A stretch of DNA of 64,000 bases from Chloroflexus sp. Y-396-1 (GCF_000516515.1 NZ_KI911784.1:4440633-4504632), one strand, 5' to 3'; numbered from the stretch's first letter, positions 19,362 through 31,000 are shown. Notes: generated from the letters alone by a model not told the origin. Numbers and translations are program-made.

Positions 19362-21687
19362 CCAAATCGAGCATTTGTTGGCGAAGAGCCAGCAGCACGG
19401 TGGTGAGACCCTTGCCGAGCACACGTGGGATGTCCTTTGTCGGTTGGCCGATCTCTACCACCTACGCCCAAGTCTGATTCCCGACCGGCAGTGGCATTGT
19501 CTCTACTGGGCTGCCTTTCTACACGACTTCGGCAAAGCGGCGCGTGGCTTTCAACGGCGATTGAAGGGTGGACCGACATGGGATCACCGCCATGAAGTGC
19601 TCTCGTTGGGCTTTGTCGATACAATTGCCCACAGCTTGAGTGCAGAAGAACAGCGTTGGCTGGTGGCGGCCATCGTCTCTCACCATCGCGATGCAGACGA
19701 AATTGCGCAACTGTATCCGCCTGGATTGCGTAAAGACCCGCTCATTGAGCTGTGTAACGACCTGCCTGAGCAAACGGCGCAAGATTTGTTCACCTGGTTA
19801 GCTACCTGCGCCAATCCCTGGCGCGATCAATTGGGGATAGGAAAGGTGGTAGCAGCGATTACTCTGCAACGATCTTGTATTGATCCGAAACGGATACGAC
19901 ACTGGCTGACAGTCTACCAGGACTGGGTTGATACGTTGGCCAATTCGGTCACTGCGGTCGCTACCCGCCTTCCCGGCATCCTGCTCCGCGGCCTCATCAC
20001 TACTGCCGACCATCTAGCGTCTGCCCATTTGCATCGTCTACCACCACCGATCAGGAGTCACTGGCGATTGCTCTTCTCACCTGACCAACAGGTCTACCCA
20101 CACCAACAGAGTAGTGCAGCGCTTTCGGGCAAAACGGAAGCGATGCTGTTAATGGCGCCAACCGGTAGTGGAAAAACAGAGGCGGCGCTGGCCTGGGCGC
20201 TAGGGGATGCGACGCAGGCACCCGCACGAATCTTCTACGTTCTGCCATACCAGGCCAGCATGAATGCGATGTATGACCGTCTACGCCATCTCTTCGGCGA
20301 GCAGGCAGTTGGTCTCCAACACGGACGGGCAGCGCAGGCCCTTTATGCCCGGTTCCGAGATGGTGAAGAGTGGTCGGCGAGCGTTGCGCGGCGCGTACAG
20401 TGGGAGAAGAATCTCAACCTGTTGCACGCCCGTCCTCTCAAAGTCCTCAGTCCATACCAACTGCTCAAAGCGCTATTCCAACTGCGTGGCTTTGAAGCCA
20501 TGCTAACCGATTACACGCAGGCAGCGTTTATTTTCGATGAGATTCACGCTTACGAGCCAGAGCGACTGGCGCTGATCATCGGCCTGATGCGCTATCTTCG
20601 CCAGTATCTGAACGCCCGTTTCCTTGTGATGTCGGCAACATTTCCTTCGCTCATCATTGACCGACTGACCCATGTCCTTGGCACACCGGCAATGGTTCAG
20701 GCGACGCCGGACATCTTTGCTCGTTTCCGTCGTCATCGGCTACACCTGCGCGATGGTGAATTGATCGATCCGGAGACCATTCAAGAGATTGCCAACTGTG
20801 TCCAGGCTGGTCAGCAAGTGTTGGTGTGTGCAAACACCGTCGCACGTGCGCAGATGCTTCGTGATCTCCTAGCTCAGGCTGGTCTGAAAGAAGAACAGCT
20901 TATACTTCTCCACAGTCGGTTTACGTATCGTGATCGCAACCAGATCGAACAGACAATTCGGGATCGCTGTGCGCATGGCAGCGTCCAACGTGCGCCATTA
21001 GCACTCGTTGCTACGCAAGTGGTTGAAGTTAGTCTCGACATTGACCTCGACACTATCTACACCGATCCGGCGCCGTTAGAAGCACTCTTACAACGATTTG
21101 GACGGGTCAATCGGCGCGGAATGAAAGGGATCGCCCCCGTCTATGTCTTCCGCCAACCGGCAGACGGCCAGGGGGTGTACGGCCGCCATCATGATCCCGC
21201 TCAGGCCGGCCACATTGTGCGGGTGACTCTCACCGAACTGGAGCAGCACAACGGCACGATTATTGATGAAGCTGCCGTTCAGGAATGGCTCGACCGTATC
21301 TACGCCGATCCCCTGCTTTATCAGCAATGGCGAGAGGCATTCGAGCGTATGCAGCAACAAGTTGACCTCATCATCAACGGTCTCTGCCCGTTTCAAAGCG
21401 ATCAGCAACGTGAAGATGAATTTGAGCAAATGTTCGATGGTGTCGATGTCGTGCCCCAATGCTTTGAACGTGACTACATCGATCTGCTGGTCAACGAACG
21501 CTTCATCGAGGCGAACGACTACCTGGTCAGCATCAGCAAACAGCGCTTCGCCATCTTACGCAGTCAGGGTAAACTCCAACCGGCAGAAACGACGGGGCGA
21601 CGGCGCATTTGGGTTGCCCAAACTCCTTACGACTCACGGAACGGCCTTTCGTTTGGCGATATTATCAGCGATCCAGATTGGAGCTAA
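19339..21687 (+). CDS. cas3: Cas3 nuclease-helicase
   Basis: 782 aa fusion of an N-terminal HD nuclease and an SF2 helicase. HD part: His in GETLAEHTWDV, FLHDFGKAARG (about residue 62), HRHEV and SHHRDADE. Helicase: Walker A MAPTGSGKTEAA (about 270-280), DEIH box FIFDEIHAYEPE (about 400), motif III MSATFP (about 432), motif VI LQRFGRVNRRG. All catalytic motifs look intact, so this should be an active enzyme that unwinds and degrades the non-target strand after Cascade binding. The start has GGAGCACCTG before ATG, inside the end of cas5. The stop is 2 bp before cas6. Confidence 0.95.
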   Translation: MKPSPWPNQIEHLLAKSQQHGGETLAEHTWDVLCRLADLYHLRPSLIPDRQWHCLYWAAFLHDFGKAARGFQRRLKGGPTWDHRHEVLSLGFVDTIAHSLSAEEQRWLVAAIVSHHRDADEIAQLYPPGLRKDPLIELCNDLPEQTAQDLFTWLATCANPWRDQLGIGKVVAAITLQRSCIDPKRIRHWLTVYQDWVDTLANSVTAVATRLPGILLRGLITTADHLASAHLHRLPPPIRSHWRLLFSPDQQVYPHQQSSAALSGKTEAMLLMAPTGSGKTEAALAWALGDATQAPARIFYVLPYQASMNAMYDRLRHLFGEQAVGLQHGRAAQALYARFRDGEEWSASVARRVQWEKNLNLLHARPLKVLSPYQLLKALFQLRGFEAMLTDYTQAAFIFDEIHAYEPERLALIIGLMRYLRQYLNARFLVMSATFPSLIIDRLTHVLGTPAMVQATPDIFARFRRHRLHLRDGELIDPETIQEIANCVQAGQQVLVCANTVARAQMLRDLLAQAGLKEEQLILLHSRFTYRDRNQIEQTIRDRCAHGSVQRAPLALVATQVVEVSLDIDLDTIYTDPAPLEALLQRFGRVNRRGMKGIAPVYVFRQPADGQGVYGRHHDPAQAGHIVRVTLTELEQHNGTIIDEAAVQEWLDRIYADPLLYQQWREAFERMQQQVDLIINGLCPFQSDQQREDEFEQMFDGVDVVPQCFERDYIDLLVNERFIEANDYLVSISKQRFAILRSQGKLQPAETTGRRRIWVAQTPYDSRNGLSFGDIISDPDWS

Positions 21688-21689
21688 CC

Positions 21690-22694
21690 ATGACCCTTAC
21701 CGTTCATCATTTGGTCTTTACCGTTACCGCAGAAACCCCAATTGCGCTGGCGATGCAGAGTGGTCCAGCAGTACGAGGGGCGATTGCCAACTCACTATGG
21801 GGACGGTTCTGCGTCAACAAGGAAGCAACCACCTGTGCCGGCTGCATAGTGTACCAACACTGCCCTGTCGCTGCACTGGTTGCGCCGATGCGCAGTGAAG
21901 ACGAAAAAGGCAGTGAACAACGACCACGTCCATATGTTGTTCGTCCACCACTTGATAGCGGACGGAAATACCAACCTGGTGAAACCTTCCAGTTTGGCCT
22001 AGCACTCTTCGGCAAAGCCGAAATCTTCTTTCCCTATATCGTCATGGCTGTTTACGAACTGGAACGTGATGGTATCGGCATAAAACTGGCTGAATTAGGG
22101 TACCGTCGTGGACGTTTTACCCTGCAAACTATCGAAGCGTACAATCCACTCACGGCAACACGGCAAACCCTCTACCCATTACCCGGGAGAACCGTCAGTT
22201 TCCCTGGATTACCGATAGATTCAACGACAGTAGCCGATTACGCGGCGCGGTTGCCGACCGATCAGATCACCTTAACCTTTCACACTCCACTGCGACTCAT
22301 CGACCAGGATCGGCTGGTTAAGACCATCGCCTTACGGCCGCTTATCCAGCGCCTGATGCGGCGCCTCGACGATCTCTCGCGGGCGTATGGTGATGGTCCG
22401 CTCGACATTGATTTTCGCGGCCTGCTGGAAATTGCCGAACAAGTGACGGTCACTGCTGACCAAACACGCTGGATCGACGTAGTGAGCGTCTCATCGCGTC
22501 AGCAACGACGAACACCCGTAGGTGGTCTGATCGGCAGCGCTACCTTCTACGGGCCAATAACGCCCCTGCGCGAACTGATTGTCTGGGGGAGCCTGATCCA
22601 CGTCGGGCGGAACGCAGTGAAAGGAGATGGATGGTATACACCGGAGGGTATGCCATCATTCCCAGGATTTGACACGACCGTATTCTCTCGTTAG
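21690..22694 (+). CDS. cas6: Cas6 CRISPR RNA endonuclease
   Basis: 334 aa. Cuts the long array transcript inside each repeat to leave an 8-nt 5' handle. The ATG at 21690 is chosen because GGAG overlaps the cas3 stop just before it; an upstream in-frame start would run through cas3. The C-terminal RAMP domain ends in the glycine-rich loop GGLIGSATFYGP and then LIHVGRNAVKGDGWY, the Cas6 signature. Four Cys (FCVNKEATTCAGCIVYQHC, residues about 31-50) form an N-terminal zinc-finger-like cluster, an unusual addition. Last gene of the interference operon. Confidence 0.9.
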   Translation: MTLTVHHLVFTVTAETPIALAMQSGPAVRGAIANSLWGRFCVNKEATTCAGCIVYQHCPVAALVAPMRSEDEKGSEQRPRPYVVRPPLDSGRKYQPGETFQFGLALFGKAEIFFPYIVMAVYELERDGIGIKLAELGYRRGRFTLQTIEAYNPLTATRQTLYPLPGRTVSFPGLPIDSTTVADYAARLPTDQITLTFHTPLRLIDQDRLVKTIALRPLIQRLMRRLDDLSRAYGDGPLDIDFRGLLEIAEQVTVTADQTRWIDVVSVSSRQQRRTPVGGLIGSATFYGPITPLRELIVWGSLIHVGRNAVKGDGWYTPEGMPSFPGFDTTVFSR

Positions 22695-22845
22695 AGTATG
22701 TGTGAACACTTCGACGCCAGCACGTTGATCAGCTTAATCCTACATCGCACTTGGTGCGTGCGGCGTGTGTTGCCTCCGTACCTTAACAACCGAACATTGT
22801 GGGCGACATCGGATTCTCATCGTCGTAGCAAAAGGAGACTCTACC
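22695..22845. other. Gap separating interference and adaptation modules
   Basis: 150 bp, the only sizeable break within the cas genes. It includes a small hairpin (CGCAC-ttg-GTGCG) and may hold a separate promoter for cas1-cas2-cas4, though I cannot identify its elements. Confidence 0.35.
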
Positions 22846-23859
22846 ATGGAACTCATCGTTGACGAACGAGGCAGCTTCATTGGCAAACACCAGGGCCGTC
22901 TGCGGGTCACAAAAGACAATGAGCCAGCAAAAGAAGTCCCGATAATGCACCTGCGACAGGTTATCATCTGCGGTAATGGTGTTGGGATCAGTAGTGATGC
23001 GATACGTGCGTGTAGTGAAGAGGGCATACCTATTCACTTCATTAGCACCAATGGCACACCGTATGCCAGCCTATATAGTGCCGGTCTCACCGGTACAGTA
23101 CTCACTCGTCGAGCACAACTCCGCGCCTACGACGGCCCGACCGGTGTCGTCCTGGCGCGGAGTTTCACGTTGGGGAAACTGGGCAATCAGGCAAATCTGC
23201 TGCGTTATGCGGCGAAAAATCGTAAAGAAAACGCTCCAGAAATCTACGAGCTCCTCATGGCAACTGCCAGCGAAGTCGTTGATTTCCAGATTACTGTCGA
23301 GCGTTTACAAGCCGACACCGTAGACGACATTCGTGAAGAACTCATGGGCATCGAAGGTCGTTATGCAGCCCGTTATTGGCAGGCCATCGGTGCGCTAGTA
23401 CCGCCTGAACTCAACTGGCCAGGGCGCGAAACGCGAGGCGCCAGCGATCCGTTCAACCAGGTACTGAACTACGGCTACGGCGTACTCTACGGCCAGGTCG
23501 AACATGCCATTGTCCTGGCCGGCTTAGACCCGTATGCTGGCCTGCTCCACGCTGACCGACCGGGCAAACCGAGCCTTGTTCTCGACCTGATCGAAGAGTT
23601 CCGACAGGCCGTGGTTGATCGCCCGCTGCTTGGGCAAATCACCCGTGGCTGGCAGATCGGTCGCGAAGAAGATGGACGGCTCGACCAACCGACTCGTGAG
23701 CGCATTGCCACCAAAGTCCTGGAGCGCCTCAATTCGACTGAGCCATACGAAGGCAAGCGGCAACCGTTGCGCCACATTCTCCAATGTCAGGCCCGCCACA
23801 TCGCCACCTTCGTCCGTGGCGAGCGCGAGACCTACACACCGTTCATTATGGGGTGGTAA
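22846..23859 (+). CDS. cas1: Cas1 spacer integrase
   Basis: 337 aa. With Cas2 it inserts new spacers at the leader end. The ATG at 22846 has AAAGGAG (22831-22837) at good distance; the frame is open upstream but that start is poorer. Catalytic residues are in place: Glu170 in MGIEGRYAARYW, His235 in GLLHADRPGK, and the acidic cluster Asp247/Glu250 in LDLIEEFRQ. The N-terminal beta domain begins LIVDERGSFIGKHQGRL. Starts the adaptation operon; 12 bp to cas2. Length typical. Confidence 0.96.
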   Translation: MELIVDERGSFIGKHQGRLRVTKDNEPAKEVPIMHLRQVIICGNGVGISSDAIRACSEEGIPIHFISTNGTPYASLYSAGLTGTVLTRRAQLRAYDGPTGVVLARSFTLGKLGNQANLLRYAAKNRKENAPEIYELLMATASEVVDFQITVERLQADTVDDIREELMGIEGRYAARYWQAIGALVPPELNWPGRETRGASDPFNQVLNYGYGVLYGQVEHAIVLAGLDPYAGLLHADRPGKPSLVLDLIEEFRQAVVDRPLLGQITRGWQIGREEDGRLDQPTRERIATKVLERLNSTEPYEGKRQPLRHILQCQARHIATFVRGERETYTPFIMGW

Positions 23860-23871
23860 CGGAGGTCAGCA

Positions 23872-24129
23872 ATGCAATGTCTTGTCATCTACGACATCCC
23901 CAACGATCGCGCACGGCAGCGGGTGGCTGATGCCTGTCTCGATTACGGCCTACAGCGAATACAATACAGCGCCTTTGCCGGTAATCTCAGCCGAACGCAT
24001 CAAAGGGCACTCTTCGGTGAAATCACCCGGCGGCTAAAGGGCTACACAGCCAACGTGCAGCTCTTCGTCTTCGATGCCAAAACGTGGAGTGAGCGCAAAA
24101 TTCTGGAGCAACAGTATGACGATGCCTGA
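23872..24129 (+). CDS. cas2: Cas2 integration partner
   Basis: 85 aa. MQCLVIYDIPNDRARQRVAD is the usual Cas2 opening with the conserved Asp in YDIP; then YGLQRIQYSAFAGNLS. It dimerises to bridge two Cas1 dimers and acts as part of the spacer ruler. Shine-Dalgarno GGAGG before ATG. It overlaps the cas4 start by 14 bp, so the two are translationally coupled. Confidence 0.96.
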   Translation: MQCLVIYDIPNDRARQRVADACLDYGLQRIQYSAFAGNLSRTHQRALFGEITRRLKGYTANVQLFVFDAKTWSERKILEQQYDDA

Positions 24130-24724
24130 TCTCGACACCATCGAAGTAAGTGACATCAAACAATGGCGATACTGTCCGCGGGTTGTCTGGTATACCTATT
24201 GTCTGCCATCCATCCGACCGAAAACCGATCTCATGCGTCAAGGCGCTGCCAGTCATCGTGCCGAGGAAGATCGGGAGGAACGACGTTCGCTTCGCACATA
24301 CGGATTGAAAAGCGGTGAGCGTTTTTTCCACGTCTATCTGCGATCAGAGCGACTTGGGGTAAGAGGAATCCTCGATCTGGCTATCGCAGTACCTAACCGG
24401 TCGGATCCGGCGGCAAAAGTAGTTGTTGTTGACTACAAAGATAGTGAGCAGGCAGCCGGCCCACACTTCAAACTTCAGGTTGGCGCCTATGCACTCCTCA
24501 TCGAAGACGTATGGGGACTACCGGTAGAAACCGGCTGGATATACCACATTCCGCTACGCAAAGCAGAGAAAGTTCCGATCAGCCCGCAGCTACGAAAAAA
24601 CGTGCTTGAAACTATCGCGGCAGTACAGAAAGCTATCCAAACCGAAGCCCTACCGGCGCCGCCAAGCAGTCGAGCAATGTGTGTCAATTGTGAATTTCGC
24701 CGCTTCTGTAACGACGTTGTATAG
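24116..24724 (+). CDS. cas4: Cas4 exonuclease
   Basis: 202 aa from the ATG at 24116 (GGAG 7 nt upstream, inside cas2). RecB-type nuclease fold: GILDLAI supplies one Asp, VVVDYKDSE the Asp-Tyr-Lys core, and QVGAYALLIE the QxxxY motif. Iron-sulphur cluster cysteines are Cys20 (RYCPR) and Cys189, Cys192, Cys198 (MCVNCEFRRFCN). Cas4 trims prespacers and enforces PAM choice and orientation in type I systems, which fits the uniform CCN flanks inferred from this array. Last cas gene before the leader. Confidence 0.93.
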   Translation: MTMPDLDTIEVSDIKQWRYCPRVVWYTYCLPSIRPKTDLMRQGAASHRAEEDREERRSLRTYGLKSGERFFHVYLRSERLGVRGILDLAIAVPNRSDPAAKVVVVDYKDSEQAAGPHFKLQVGAYALLIEDVWGLPVETGWIYHIPLRKAEKVPISPQLRKNVLETIAAVQKAIQTEALPAPPSSRAMCVNCEFRRFCNDVV

Positions 24725-24768
24725 AGTCGGCCTAAAACTGCCCGTATAAACAGTCGACTCGCAACTCG

Positions 24769-24803
24769 GGCATCAAAGGTCTTGTGTGAAGACCTTTGAT
24801 GCC
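24769..24803. promoter_or_regulatory. Perfect 15-bp hairpin in the leader
   Basis: Arms GGCATCAAAGGTCTT and AAGACCTTTGATGCC around GTGTG. There is no T run, so it is not a standard terminator for cas4; it could be a protein-binding or RNA element. Confidence 0.7.
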
Positions 24804-24920
24804 AAACACAAAGATTGCCTGATCGCAGCTTCAAGCATCAGAAAAGGATCAAAAGCATCTCGCAACTCGGTAGCGATTTCATGCAAACAACGAGTTGCGA
24901 CAGTGGAGCAATTCTCCCAC

Positions 24921-24948
24921 TTGCGCAGTATACGAAGAACGATATAAT
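24921..24948 (+). promoter_or_regulatory. Array promoter
   Basis: TTGCGC (24921-24926), 16-nt gap, consensus TATAAT (24943-24948). It would start the pre-crRNA about 75 bp before the first repeat. Confidence 0.6.
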
Positions 24949-25030
24949 GAACGTACAGGAAGGCTTATGAGGCGTCGGGAAAGCGGTACGAGGGCTAACA
25001 CAGCGAGGGAGAGGAAAAAGAGAGTATGGT

Positions 25031-28000
25031 CTTTCAACAATTTCGGCTCACGGTAGAGCACTGAAACTAAGGATCAATTTGTACTCGGGCATACGCAAAC
25101 AGTCCTTTCAACAATTTCGGCTCACGGTAGAGCACTGAAACAAAAGGTTTGTGAGGTAATCACTGCTGGCACTGCCGACTTTCAACAATTTCGGCTCACG
25201 GTAGAGCACTGAAACGCGAGTGGCGGAGTTACATCGTCTTCGCGATATGGCTTTCAACAATTTCGGCTCACGGTAGAGCACTGAAACTTACCAGGCTTGC
25301 ATCACTTAATGCCTCTGCCCAACTTTCAACAATTTCGGCTCACGGTAGAGCACTGAAACCGTCAGTAAGCGTTTGATACTCGCCCAACAGTAATGCTTTC
25401 AACAATTTCGGCTCACGGTAGAGCACTGAAACATGTTGGGGTATTTGTTGGGATTAAAGATGACAGGCTTTCAACAATTTCGGCTCACGGTAGAGCACTG
25501 AAACCTATACCAGGTACTGCACCAATGACCGCACTGATAATGCTTTCAACAATTTCGGCTCACGGTAGAGCACTGAAACTTGCTGCAACATAGTTTGGCA
25601 AGTAAAACATACTAGCTTTCAACAATTTCGGCTCACGGTAGAGCACTGAAACACGGATGACGGTGATTTGTGACGGTGAAATCACCGCGCTTTCAACAAT
25701 TTCGGCTCACGGTAGAGCACTGAAACGTGGTGGGGATATACGTCTCGGCGATTTTATTGATTGCCTTTCAACAATTTCGGCTCACGGTAGAGCACTGAAA
25801 CCCGTACCTCCCGCGCAACCAGCAGACGCGGAAGAGTTCGCTTTCAACAATTTCGGCTCACGGTAGAGCACTGAAACAAAGCGACGACCCGATTGTCTTG
25901 CTCGAACTCTTCCGCCTTTCAACAATTTCGGCTCACGGTAGAGCACTGAAACATGATCCAACCGTCGCCACGAAGTTCGCTTGGTTGACTTTCAACAATT
26001 TCGGCTCACGGTAGAGCACTGAAACTCGCGATGATTTCGCGGTGCAATGCGCGGATATCGACCTTTCAACAATTTCGGCTCACGGTAGAGCACTGAAACG
26101 GCGCTGGTCGAGTTGTTTCTATCCGGTGGTGACAACTTTCAACAATTTCGGCTCACGGTAGAGCACTGAAACCGTCGAGCGAATGCACGTCCGTCTCCGC
26201 TGCGAGCTTTCAACAATTTCGGCTCACGGTAGAGCACTGAAACCTCCTAACGCCACCTGTACGAAGATGAGCGACAACCTTTCAACAATTTCGGCTCACG
26301 GTAGAGCACTGAAACTACGACGCTAGCCGCCGAGGAATGTCCTAATCACGCTTTCAACAATTTCGGCTCACGGTAGAGCACTGAAACAGAACGGGTTGGT
26401 GTTTATCAACACCGTCACCACCCTTTCAACAATTTCGGCTCACGGTAGAGCACTGAAACGTTGGAGAATGTGGATGTTTTTGTCTTCTCACCGTCGGCTT
26501 TCAACAATTTCGGCTCACGGTAGAGCACTGAAACTCGAGTCGGAAATCCAAGACGCAACGACCATCGGGAATCTTTCAACAATTTCGGCTCACGGTAGAG
26601 CACTGAAACCACTATCGGTGTTGAAGCTTCTCACCCTCAAGCGAAAGCTTTCAACAATTTCGGCTCACGGTAGAGCACTGAAACTCACAAATCACCGTCA
26701 TCCGTTGGCCGTTTCCCGTCCTTTCAACAATTTCGGCTCACGGTAGAGCACTGAAACAACGATCCGGTCTGCAATCGTTCGTACCGTCGTTCCGTACTTT
26801 CAACAATTTCGGCTCACGGTAGAGCACTGAAACTATAAAACACTCTGCTTCGATCTTGACAACAAAGGCTTTCAACAATTTCGGCTCACGGTAGAGCACT
26901 GAAACGTGGCGGAACCGCCGATCTCAGCGAATTCGCGTTTCCTTTCAACAATTTCGGCTCACGGTAGAGCACTGAAACAAGCGAAGTTGTTGGCGTCAAT
27001 CGGCGACGCGGTGACTTTCAACAATTTCGGCTCACGGTAGAGCACTGAAACCTCCCCTTCGTCAAAATAGCTATCCAACCCCAACCGCTTTCAACAATTT
27101 CGGCTCACGGTAGAGCACTGAAACAACGCGAACGGGAGCGGAAGCTGTTCACCATCCGCACTTTCAACAATTTCGGCTCACGGTAGAGCACTGAAACACG
27201 AGAATATACGTTGTCGTACCGGTTATCGTATCACCTTTCAACAATTTCGGCTCACGGTAGAGCACTGAAACTTTGTGTGTTGCGTCGGCGGCTATTTTGT
27301 TCAGGACTTTCAACAATTTCGGCTCACGGTAGAGCACTGAAACCGGCGACGGCGATGCGGTTTTTGGAAGAACAGCGACTTTCAACAATTTCGGCTCACG
27401 GTAGAGCACTGAAACCGTCAAGGAACGAACAAGAGGTGAGGTGACGGCCGCGCTTTCAACAATTTCGGCTCACGGTAGAGCACTGAAACCGGAATCGTAT
27501 ACACAAACGGGGAATTGTGGAGATATCTTTCAACAATTTCGGCTCACGGTAGAGCACTGAAACGTCGCCGATCCGATCTCGTTCAGAGCCGTAGAACATC
27601 TTTCAACAATTTCGGCTCACGGTAGAGCACTGAAACACGTCGTCTGCGGGCGTCGTTCGATATAGAGTATTTCTTTCAACAATTTCGGCTCACGGTAGAG
27701 CACTGAAACTTATCTGCTGTCGGATAAGACCGGCGCTGGCGATCTTTCAACAATTTCGGCTCACGGTAGAGCACTGAAACATCGAGCGGCGGTAGAGGAT
27801 TTCGGTGTACGGAAGACTTTCAACAATTTCGGCTCACGGTAGAGCACTGAAACTCGTTCCGGTGAACGGCTTCTATGAGGTCAAGCGCGCTTTCAACAAT
27901 TTCGGCTCACGGTAGAGCACTGAAACACAACGTCGGCGTTGCCGTAAACGGAACGGCCGCGCTTTCAACAATTTCGGCTCACGGTAGAGCACTGAAACCC

Positions 28001-31000
28001 GACCGGCCAAAGTTTGGTCGGCGACAACAATCGACTTTCAACAATTTCGGCTCACGGTAGAGCACTGAAACATAGGAAGAAAGGAGAAACACCGATGTTC
28101 GTAGAAAAACTTTCAACAATTTCGGCTCACGGTAGAGCACTGAAACCGAAGCGGCTGCGAACGAATATATGAAGGTTTGTCCGCTTTCAACAATTTCGGC
28201 TCACGGTAGAGCACTGAAACCTCGACGGGTTGGTTGTCGAAGCGAACAGTGCCGGTCTTTCAACAATTTCGGCTCACGGTAGAGCACTGAAACGTAGCTG
28301 ACCGATCTCTGCGTTCGGTTCGCTGATTCTCTTTCAACAATTTCGGCTCACGGTAGAGCACTGAAACTCGTGCGGCGCTTCATTCGCTCCGGTCGGTAGT
28401 TTCTTTCAACAATTTCGGCTCACGGTAGAGCACTGAAACGTCTTTCGATCACCGCAATGGTAGAACTGTTAAAGTGGCTTTCAACAATTTCGGCTCACGG
28501 TAGAGCACTGAAACACAAACTCCGCCTCGTAAATGCCGTCGTCAAGGAACTTTCAACAATTTCGGCTCACGGTAGAGCACTGAAACGTGACTGACGAACG
28601 GTCGCGCTGAGGAGATCAAACCTTTCTTTCAACAATTTCGGCTCACGGTAGAGCACTGAAACTGCGGTTCATACGGTCTCCTTCCTACGGATGAGGTTCT
28701 CTTTCAACAATTTCGGCTCACGGTAGAGCACTGAAACGACGGCTACACGCTCACATGTGTCGATGAAGACGGCACACTTTCAACAATTTCGGCTCACGGT
28801 AGAGCACTGAAACGCGCATACCACCAAACCGGTATGCCCAACGCACGGCGCTTCTTTCAACAATTTCGGCTCACGGTAGAGCACTGAAACATAATTCATT
28901 CGATCTGGGCGTCGGCTCATCCCCGCTTTCAACAATTTCGGCTCACGGTAGAGCACTGAAACCGCTGATCGCGGGCTAGAAAGGAAATCGTTATGGGTCT
29001 TTCAACAATTTCGGCTCACGGTAGAGCACTGAAACTCGAATTACCTCAATGGATTATGAAGGCCTACCGGCTTTCAACAATTTCGGCTCACGGTAGAGCA
29101 CTGAAACCATACTCTGTTGAGGCGGCGCGGCGTCGCTTAACCTCCACTTTCAACAATTTCGGCTCACGGTAGAGCACTGAAACACGTTGGTAATCGGTGA
29201 CGATATAGAAGACGACGTCACTTTCAACAATTTCGGCTCACGGTAGAGCACTGAAACAGGAGGGTTTATGTTGAACGAGTTGGTCAAACTGGGTCTTTCA
29301 ACAATTTCGGCTCACGGTAGAGCACTGAAACTTTAATCTTTTCCGGTAGGTCGGTGATCGTTTTAACTTTCAACAATTTCGGCTCACGGTAGAGCACTGA
29401 AACCACCGAAGCCGGTGGAGTGGTTGTTCACCGACGGGCCCTTTCAACAATTTCGGCTCACGGTAGAGCACTGAAACGTGATCGGATCGCTTTCCGGTAA
29501 CGGGCCGAGTGGTCTTTCAACAATTTCGGCTCACGGTAGAGCACTGAAACCGGTACCATAACAACCAAATCATCCTCGGTGTTATCTTTCAACAATTTCG
29601 GCTCACGGTAGAGCACTGAAACAGCTCGGCAATGAGCTGTGATTCGGTCATCTCGCGCACTTTCAACAATTTCGGCTCACGGTAGAGCACTGAAACGTGG
29701 TGGTGGGAGGGAAGAGGGTCGAAACGGTATTTTGCTTTCAACAATTTCGGCTCACGGTAGAGCACTGAAACGTGATCGAGGCGGTGAAGACGATCCATCC
29801 GTCGGCTTTCAACAATTTCGGCTCACGGTAGAGCACTGAAACCCGAGCGTATTTCGGCGCTACGTTTGTTGTTCCCGATCTTTCAACAATTTCGGCTCAC
29901 GGTAGAGCACTGAAACATTTGTTCCCATTCGGCGACCAACAACCGCGCCTCGCTTTCAACAATTTCGGCTCACGGTAGAGCACTGAAACCCGATGAATTG
30001 GGGTGGAAGGTTGTTACAGTCGTCTTTCAACAATTTCGGCTCACGGTAGAGCACTGAAACTCCGATCTTTTGTTCGTTGTCTTTCTCCGTATGCCGCCTT
30101 TCAACAATTTCGGCTCACGGTAGAGCACTGAAACCCGAAGCGAAATTCGATCAATGTCGCTGCGTAGGTTCTCTTTCAACAATTTCGGCTCACGGTAGAG
30201 CACTGAAACAAAAGATCGTCGTACCCCCGATCATCGCCAAAACCCTTTCAACAATTTCGGCTCACGGTAGAGCACTGAAACATCACAATGCTCTTTACGG
30301 CTTTCCAAACGCGGTCGACTTTCAACAATTTCGGCTCACGGTAGAGCACTGAAACTTTCGCCGACGGATGGATCGTCTTCACCGCCTCGCTTTCAACAAT
30401 TTCGGCTCACGGTAGAGCACTGAAACCTTCTCTTTGACAATTTCGATCTCGCCCGCATAACTTTCAACAATTTCGGCTCACGGTAGAGCACTGAAACGTC
30501 TTTCGATCACCGCAATGGTAGAACTGTTAAAGTCTTTCAACAATTTCGGCTCACGGTAGAGCACTGAAACACGTTGAACGGGCGGTGATCTTTTTCCGCC
30601 GAGAACTTTCAACAATTTCGGCTCACGGTAGAGCACTGAAACGTTTGGCCGGTATCTGGAACAGAGACGACGTTTCCGCTTTCAACAATTTCGGCTCACG
30701 GTAGAGCACTGAAACGCCGTATTCACCCCCAGTTCAAGATCGCCGGTGCCTTTCAACAATTTCGGCTCACGGTAGAGCACTGAAACATTCGGAAGCAACG
30801 TTGGTTATAATCGGGCCGAATACTTTCAACAATTTCGGCTCACGGTAGAGCACTGAAACTTGACGCGGCGGAGTCGTCATTGCGTTCGTTTCGTCTTTCA
30901 ACAATTTCGGCTCACGGTAGAGCACTGAAACTTAAAGAAGAACAGTGGGATACCGGTGAGTAGACTGACTTTCAACAATTTCGGCTCACGGTAGAGCACT

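Larger units (their letters stand above)
24725..25030 (+). promoter_or_regulatory. CRISPR leader
   Basis: 306 bp between cas4 and the first repeat, without a gene. It holds a perfect 15-bp hairpin (24769-24803), two direct copies of CTCGCAACTCGG (24758-24769 and 24859-24870) and an inverted core CGAGTTGCG (24891-24899), then a promoter and a purine-rich stretch (GAGGGAGAGGAAAAAGAGAG) abutting the first repeat. The leader side is fixed by the degenerate repeat at the opposite end. Confidence 0.8.
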
